Origin: Korobacter sp036501185
GTDB taxonomy: Bacteria; Acidobacteriota; Terriglobia; Terriglobales; Acidobacteriaceae
DNA length: 64,000 bases
Assembly (NCBI GenBank): GCA_036501185.1
Contig: DASYAU010000014.1
Span: 42,999 to 106,998, forward strand
Direction of reading: 5' to 3'
The notes under the pieces are model-generated. The model was given only the letters and a program-made list of their open reading frames with translations, was not told the DNA's origin and made no database searches. The translations under genes were made by a program, and so were the position numbers. This document shows, piece by piece, positions 60,858 to 64,000 of the stretch (the stretch's first letter is position 1; the number at the start of each line of letters is the position of its first letter).

Positions 60858-61949
60858 TTACTTAAAGACGTTCAGCGTGTTGCTGCCATCGTCTACAAAG
60901 AACACCGCCCCGGTTTTCACGTCGAGCCCGAAGAGCGTTCCCGCGCCCGGAGGATTACCGGTGTTGTCCACCAACTTGTGGGCCACCTGGTGTCCTCGCT
61001 GCGTGACCTCCACGAGATCGCCGTTGTTGCCATTGGCGATGATCAGATGTCCGTCGGGCGCGATCGCCAGGCCGAGAGGATCGTTGAGGCTCTCACCGCT
61101 CAGGACCGTATCGCCCGTGCCCGCGGTTTGGTCGCGGATCAGCGCGTTGTGAATGGCAGCGATGCGATTGTTCAGGCTGTCGGCCACATACAGCGTGTCA
61201 TTTCCCAGCGAGAAGGCCACTCCCGTCGGCCCGATCACCAGCGCGCCTGGATCGGTTCGTTCGGGGAACGACGATCCAATCACGTGGCTCGTCAGTTTCG
61301 CCGGCATCTTCGATTTCGATACGGAGAGCACCATTCGTACCACCGTGCCCTCGTGGACGACGTTGGGGCTATGGGCCACCGTCCCGTTCAGAACGTTAGT
61401 AAAAAACAGTACCGCGAAATGATCGTCGTCGATGGCCGTCATGTCCCACGGGCCGTTGACGTTTCCGCCGGAGAACGTCTCAACCACTTTACCCATGTTA
61501 TTCAGCACCAGCAGGCAACCGGCTTTCGCCGTGGCGGAGGTGCCATCACTGGTTGGCAGGCTGCCGACAATCACCCATCCTGTTTTGAGCACTACCAGCG
61601 CGGTGGTGAGCCCAACACCTCCTGGGCAGGACCCGGGCAATGCGCTCGCGTCAATTTTCGCGAACTGGTGCACGGCTCCGCTGGGAGCGATATCCATGAT
61701 GGTTGTCCCTGTCCCTTGCAGGTTGGCGCCGTTGTTAAAGTTGCTGATCAGGAAATGGCCAGCGGTAAGTTTGCCGCTGCTTTCCGGCACTTCGAAAATG
61801 CCGTAGGGGTTCACGTCGCCGTTAGCGGGGACAGTGGAAGCGATGGTTGAGACATTTTTCAACCCTCCGAGAAACGTTTGCGCTGGAAGCGCGGCGGCAC
61901 ACAGTACCACCAGTGCGGCTGCGAGCAGTAGATTTCGGCGATGGTGCAT
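60858..61949 (-). CDS. Secreted NHL/beta-propeller-like protein
   Basis: A 363-residue protein with signal peptide (MHHRRNLLLAAALVVLCAAALPA, cleavage before QTFLG). The mature part shows repeated NHL/SMP-30-like blades (for example DPLGLAIAPDGHLIIANGNNGDLVEV and FGLDVKTGAVFFVDDGSNTLNV, parts given: GLAIAPDGHLIIANGNNG; AVFFVDDGSNTLNV). Its role is unknown; such propellers bind ligands or act as lactonase-like enzymes. ATG 61949 follows AAGGAGG at 8 nt, which decides this start over 62024. Confidence 0.85.
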   Translation of the reverse strand: MHHRRNLLLAAALVVLCAAALPAQTFLGGLKNVSTIASTVPANGDVNPYGIFEVPESSGKLTAGHFLISNFNNGANLQGTGTTIMDIAPSGAVHQFAKIDASALPGSCPGGVGLTTALVVLKTGWVIVGSLPTSDGTSATAKAGCLLVLNNMGKVVETFSGGNVNGPWDMTAIDDDHFAVLFFTNVLNGTVAHSPNVVHEGTVVRMVLSVSKSKMPAKLTSHVIGSSFPERTDPGALVIGPTGVAFSLGNDTLYVADSLNNRIAAIHNALIRDQTAGTGDTVLSGESLNDPLGLAIAPDGHLIIANGNNGDLVEVTQRGHQVAHKLVDNTGNPPGAGTLFGLDVKTGAVFFVDDGSNTLNVFK

Positions 61950-62138
61950 AGCAGACCCTCCTTGCAGAGCCAGTTCGTGAGAAGAACAACGCAAAGAGAG
62001 TGTTGCTGCCCAAAGGTGCTCCACAATGTCAAAGTATTGCAGCTACTCTGTTACATCGCGGTGACATTTAAACCAGCAGGAAGGGGACGCCGAAGCGCAT
62101 GAATAGCGGCTCCCGGCCATTCACAAATTCTTCGACTC

Positions 62139-62175
62139 TAACCTTTGGCGGTGATGGTCTCGAGCCCGTGTCCGT
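62139..62175. repeat. 37-bp direct repeat, copy A (distal side of the DUF1877 gene)
   Basis: This 37-bp sequence, beginning TAACCTTTGG, is identical to 62680-62716. In copy A its last base is the first base of the DUF1877 stop codon. Read on the minus strand it would encode the final residues GHGLETITAKG of the MFS transporter followed by a stop (TAG here, TAA at copy B). It is thus a duplicate of that gene's 3' end lying 541 bp away, beyond the DUF1877 gene. Confidence 0.95.
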
Positions 62176-62675
62176 TACTGGTCAACGGTGAAGATCACCG
62201 CACGTCGCTCGGCGGCGGCGCGGGCGACGAAGCTTGGTATGCCGGAGAAATATTCCCAGGTGTAGGCCCGGTCGTGAGTGGAGATGGGATACGCGCCGTA
62301 ATCGGAATCTTTCAAGACGACGTCGTAGCGCGCGAGGAACCACTCCTCGTCGACGTCGGCCAGCGCGTTAGAAAGCGCCCCGAGTTCGTCGAGGTCGATC
62401 AGATTGATGATGTACTCGTCTCCCGCGTACAGTTGCTTTCCCCCCAAAATGAGCCTACTTAACGAATTCTGCGAGTGCGCCGTCGAAAGCGTTCCATCCG
62501 TAAGACAACGGTGAATCGCGTCCCACGCTTTGTCGGTTTGAAGGAGGTGAGCTTCGTCCCACGCCTCCGAAATCTCCATCTGAACGAAGTCGAGACGCTC
62601 AGAATCGGTTGCTAGACCAACGAGACGATCTCGCTGTGCCTGAGTGATTGCAAAGAATACGCCACGGCACGACAT
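62175..62675 (-). CDS. DUF1877 (YfbM-like) family protein
   Basis: A 166-residue protein with the DUF1877 pattern: MSCRGVFFAITQAQRDRL at the start, WDEAHLLQTDKAWDAIHRCL, LGGKQLYAGDEYIINLID, and DYGAYPISTHDRAYTWEYF near the end. Function is unknown; these small proteins often lie near toxin-immunity loci or mobile genes. It starts 3 bp after the MFS stop codon, and AAAGG lying inside repeat copy B is 8 nt before its ATG, so its ribosome site comes from the repeated sequence. Its stop overlaps repeat copy A. The gene looks like a recent one-gene insertion. Confidence 0.85.
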   Translation of the reverse strand: MSCRGVFFAITQAQRDRLVGLATDSERLDFVQMEISEAWDEAHLLQTDKAWDAIHRCLTDGTLSTAHSQNSLSRLILGGKQLYAGDEYIINLIDLDELGALSNALADVDEEWFLARYDVVLKDSDYGAYPISTHDRAYTWEYFSGIPSFVARAAAERRAVIFTVDQ

Positions 62676-62678
62676 GCG

Positions 62679-64000
62679 TTAACCTTTGGCGGTGATGGTC
62701 TCGAGCCCGTGTCCGTGCGGACCTGCCTCGCGCTGATGCAGCAGGAACGCGCAGAACATCGACAGGAATCCGATGACGGAGAAGGTCCACATCCCGAGAT
62801 GATATCCGGCGGGATTTCCGGCACTGGCAGCCGCATGGTCGTTCTCCCACCCGATGAGTAGGTTGAACCCGAACAGTCCGATGTTCTGGATCATCGTCAT
62901 CACTCCATACGCCGTGCCGAGTTTGCTCTCGTCCACGATGTACGCCACCGACGGCCACATCACGGCAGGAATCAGCGAGAACGCCACTCCCATCATCGCC
63001 ATCGGCACGTACAGGCTTACCTGCGAGTAGGCCATGATGAGGTACACCGGGATCAGCAGCAGGGAACCGAACATCATGAACAGCGCGCGCTTGCCAATCT
63101 TGTCAACCATCAGGCCAAACAGCGGAGTGGCGATCATGGCGAAGAGCGTGAGCATGCTGGAGAGAAAGCCGCCGAACTCGCGCGTAGTGCCGTGCGCATC
63201 CATGAAGAACTTCACAGCGAACGTCTGGAACGGGAAGATGGCTGAGTAAAACAAAATGCAGAGGCCGACGATGTACCAATACGACAGGCCGAAATTAAAC
63301 AGGTCCTTGAAGATGATCTTGTCGGGCTTGCCCGCATTCGACAGCGCGTAGTGACTGTCGGCATAGTTTTCCATCAGCCAGTAAACAATTGCACCAACCA
63401 CGCACAGCGAGCAGACGGCGGTTGCGATGAGGAAGGGGGCACGCCAGTTCTCGTATGCGGACCGCGCCCAGGTCGGCGAGTTCAGCGCCGCGAACGTGCC
63501 CAGCCGGCAGATCGTCAGGTTCACTCCAAAAGCGAAGCTCAGCTCCTTCCCGCGGAACCATTTCGCGAGGAGCGTCGTTACGGCAACATTTAGCGACTCC
63601 GCGCCCATGCCGAATATCAGGCGGCCGAATGCCATCACGATGAAGCGCGAGTTGCTGAGCGCCACGCGTAGCGAGTTCGCCACATCGGAGCCGAAAATTC
63701 CGAACGGCTTCGAGACAGCGACCGCGACCGTCGGAGCCGCGGATTGCAGCCACGCGGGAGGATTCAGAACTGTAATGATTGTTCCTACGAAGCACAGCAA
63801 GCCGAACAGAAATGTCGATTTCTTTACACCCAGCCGATCAATCAACATCCCGCCGAGCACTACGGTGAAGATGTTCGGGAAGCTATAAATGCCCTGGAGC
63901 AGGCCGATGTACGAGTCGTTAAAGCCAAGTTGTTTGCTCAACAAGTCGGCGACGGGACTGAGCGCGTCATAAGCGTAGTAGCTGCCGAACATCGCCAAGC
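62679..64000 (-). CDS. MFS transporter, truncated by the right window edge
   Basis: At least 440 residues of a major facilitator superfamily transporter, with the N-terminus beyond 64000. About 11 membrane segments are visible; the loop motif after the second or third segment (GGMLIDRLGVKKSTFLFG) is the MFS signature, repeated as GLMVDKIGKRALFMMFG in the second half. The substrate is unclear; the aromatic-free pore segments and overall length would suit a sugar-acid/anion symporter. The final 12 codons are duplicated beyond the next gene (repeat copies A and B). Confidence 0.9.
   Translation of the reverse strand, partial: LAMFGSYYAYDALSPVADLLSKQLGFNDSYIGLLQGIYSFPNIFTVVLGGMLIDRLGVKKSTFLFGLLCFVGTIITVLNPPAWLQSAAPTVAVAVSKPFGIFGSDVANSLRVALSNSRFIVMAFGRLIFGMGAESLNVAVTTLLAKWFRGKELSFAFGVNLTICRLGTFAALNSPTWARSAYENWRAPFLIATAVCSLCVVGAIVYWLMENYADSHYALSNAGKPDKIIFKDLFNFGLSYWYIVGLCILFYSAIFPFQTFAVKFFMDAHGTTREFGGFLSSMLTLFAMIATPLFGLMVDKIGKRALFMMFGSLLLIPVYLIMAYSQVSLYVPMAMMGVAFSLIPAVMWPSVAYIVDESKLGTAYGVMTMIQNIGLFGFNLLIGWENDHAAASAGNPAGYHLGMWTFSVIGFLSMFCAFLLHQREAGPHGHGLETITAKG
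62680..62716. repeat. 37-bp direct repeat, copy B (3' end of the MFS gene)
   Basis: Identical to 62139-62175. This copy forms the last codons and the first two bases of the stop region of the MFS transporter gene and holds the AAAGG that serves as ribosome site for DUF1877. Confidence 0.95.

Noticed and set aside
60825..61850. A 341-codon plus-strand frame opposite the secreted propeller gene
   Set aside because: No recognisable domain, and the minus strand has a signal peptide, AAGGAGG ribosome site and propeller repeats.
1..64000. CRISPR array, prophage, insertion sequence or rRNA operon
   Set aside because: No regularly spaced repeats, cas genes, transposase, phage structural genes, integrase or rRNA-like sequence was recognised.

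Overview
The window looks like part of the chromosome of an acidobacterium, most like the Terriglobales (Candidatus Koribacter-type soil organisms). The assignment rests on gene content, not on a search: an 'acidobacterial duplicated orphan permease' (27071-29542), a complete squalene/hopanoid cluster, a secreted WXXGXW-repeat protein, ECF-type sigma factors, and a fairly high G+C content judged by eye. No rRNA, tRNA, CRISPR array, insertion sequence or prophage was recognised. Genes are tightly packed, with many 1-14 bp overlaps.

Region 1 (1-10614), carbon and lactate use. After the tail of a possible outer-membrane protein come cstA, a cytochrome P460-like c-heme protein on the minus strand, then a lactate operon: permease lctP, a large FAD/Fe-S D-lactate dehydrogenase (Dld-II type) and lldEFG for L-lactate. 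Uptake and oxidation of both isomers to pyruvate is therefore encoded together. Between lctP and dld lies a 63-nt segment that folds on paper into a three-way junction.

Region 2 (10620-21168): a polytopic membrane protein, a lone hydG ([FeFe]-hydrogenase maturase), the WXXGXW protein, a GNAT acetyltransferase, dnaE, accA and a VanX-type D,D-dipeptidase. Region 3 (21169-30843), mostly minus strand: class I fumarase, an OPT oligopeptide transporter translationally coupled to a DUF885-like metallopeptidase, a small secreted protein, the ADOP permease, and a secreted chitobiase-C-domain gene whose signal peptide is cut off from the rest by an in-frame amber codon.

Region 4 (31184-41570), isoprenoid and hopanoid synthesis: ispH, then shc, hpnA, hpnG, two zinc-dependent MDR dehydrogenases, hpnC, hpnD and hpnE. 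HpnCDE make squalene from farnesyl diphosphate, Shc cyclises it, and HpnG/HpnA act on the side chain. The MDR pair are unexpected members and are candidates for an unassigned side-chain redox step. A long AT-rich inverted repeat sits between shc and hpnA.

Region 5 (41587-50379): small hypothetical proteins, a subclass B3 metallo-beta-lactamase with Gln in place of its first zinc His, a PAAR-like DUF4280 protein, an HD-GYP response regulator divergent from a 1175-residue hybrid histidine kinase, and an ECF-like sigma factor. Region 6 (50442-57622), minus strand: asd-lysC-dapB-dapA with an O-antigen-ligase/TPR gene behind, plus aroK. Region 7 (57799-64000): an ECF sigma/zinc anti-sigma pair, a YdeI-like protein, a lone flagellin, a secreted beta-propeller protein, and a DUF1877 gene bracketed by 37-bp direct repeats that copy the 3' end of the neighbouring MFS transporter gene, which runs off the right edge.
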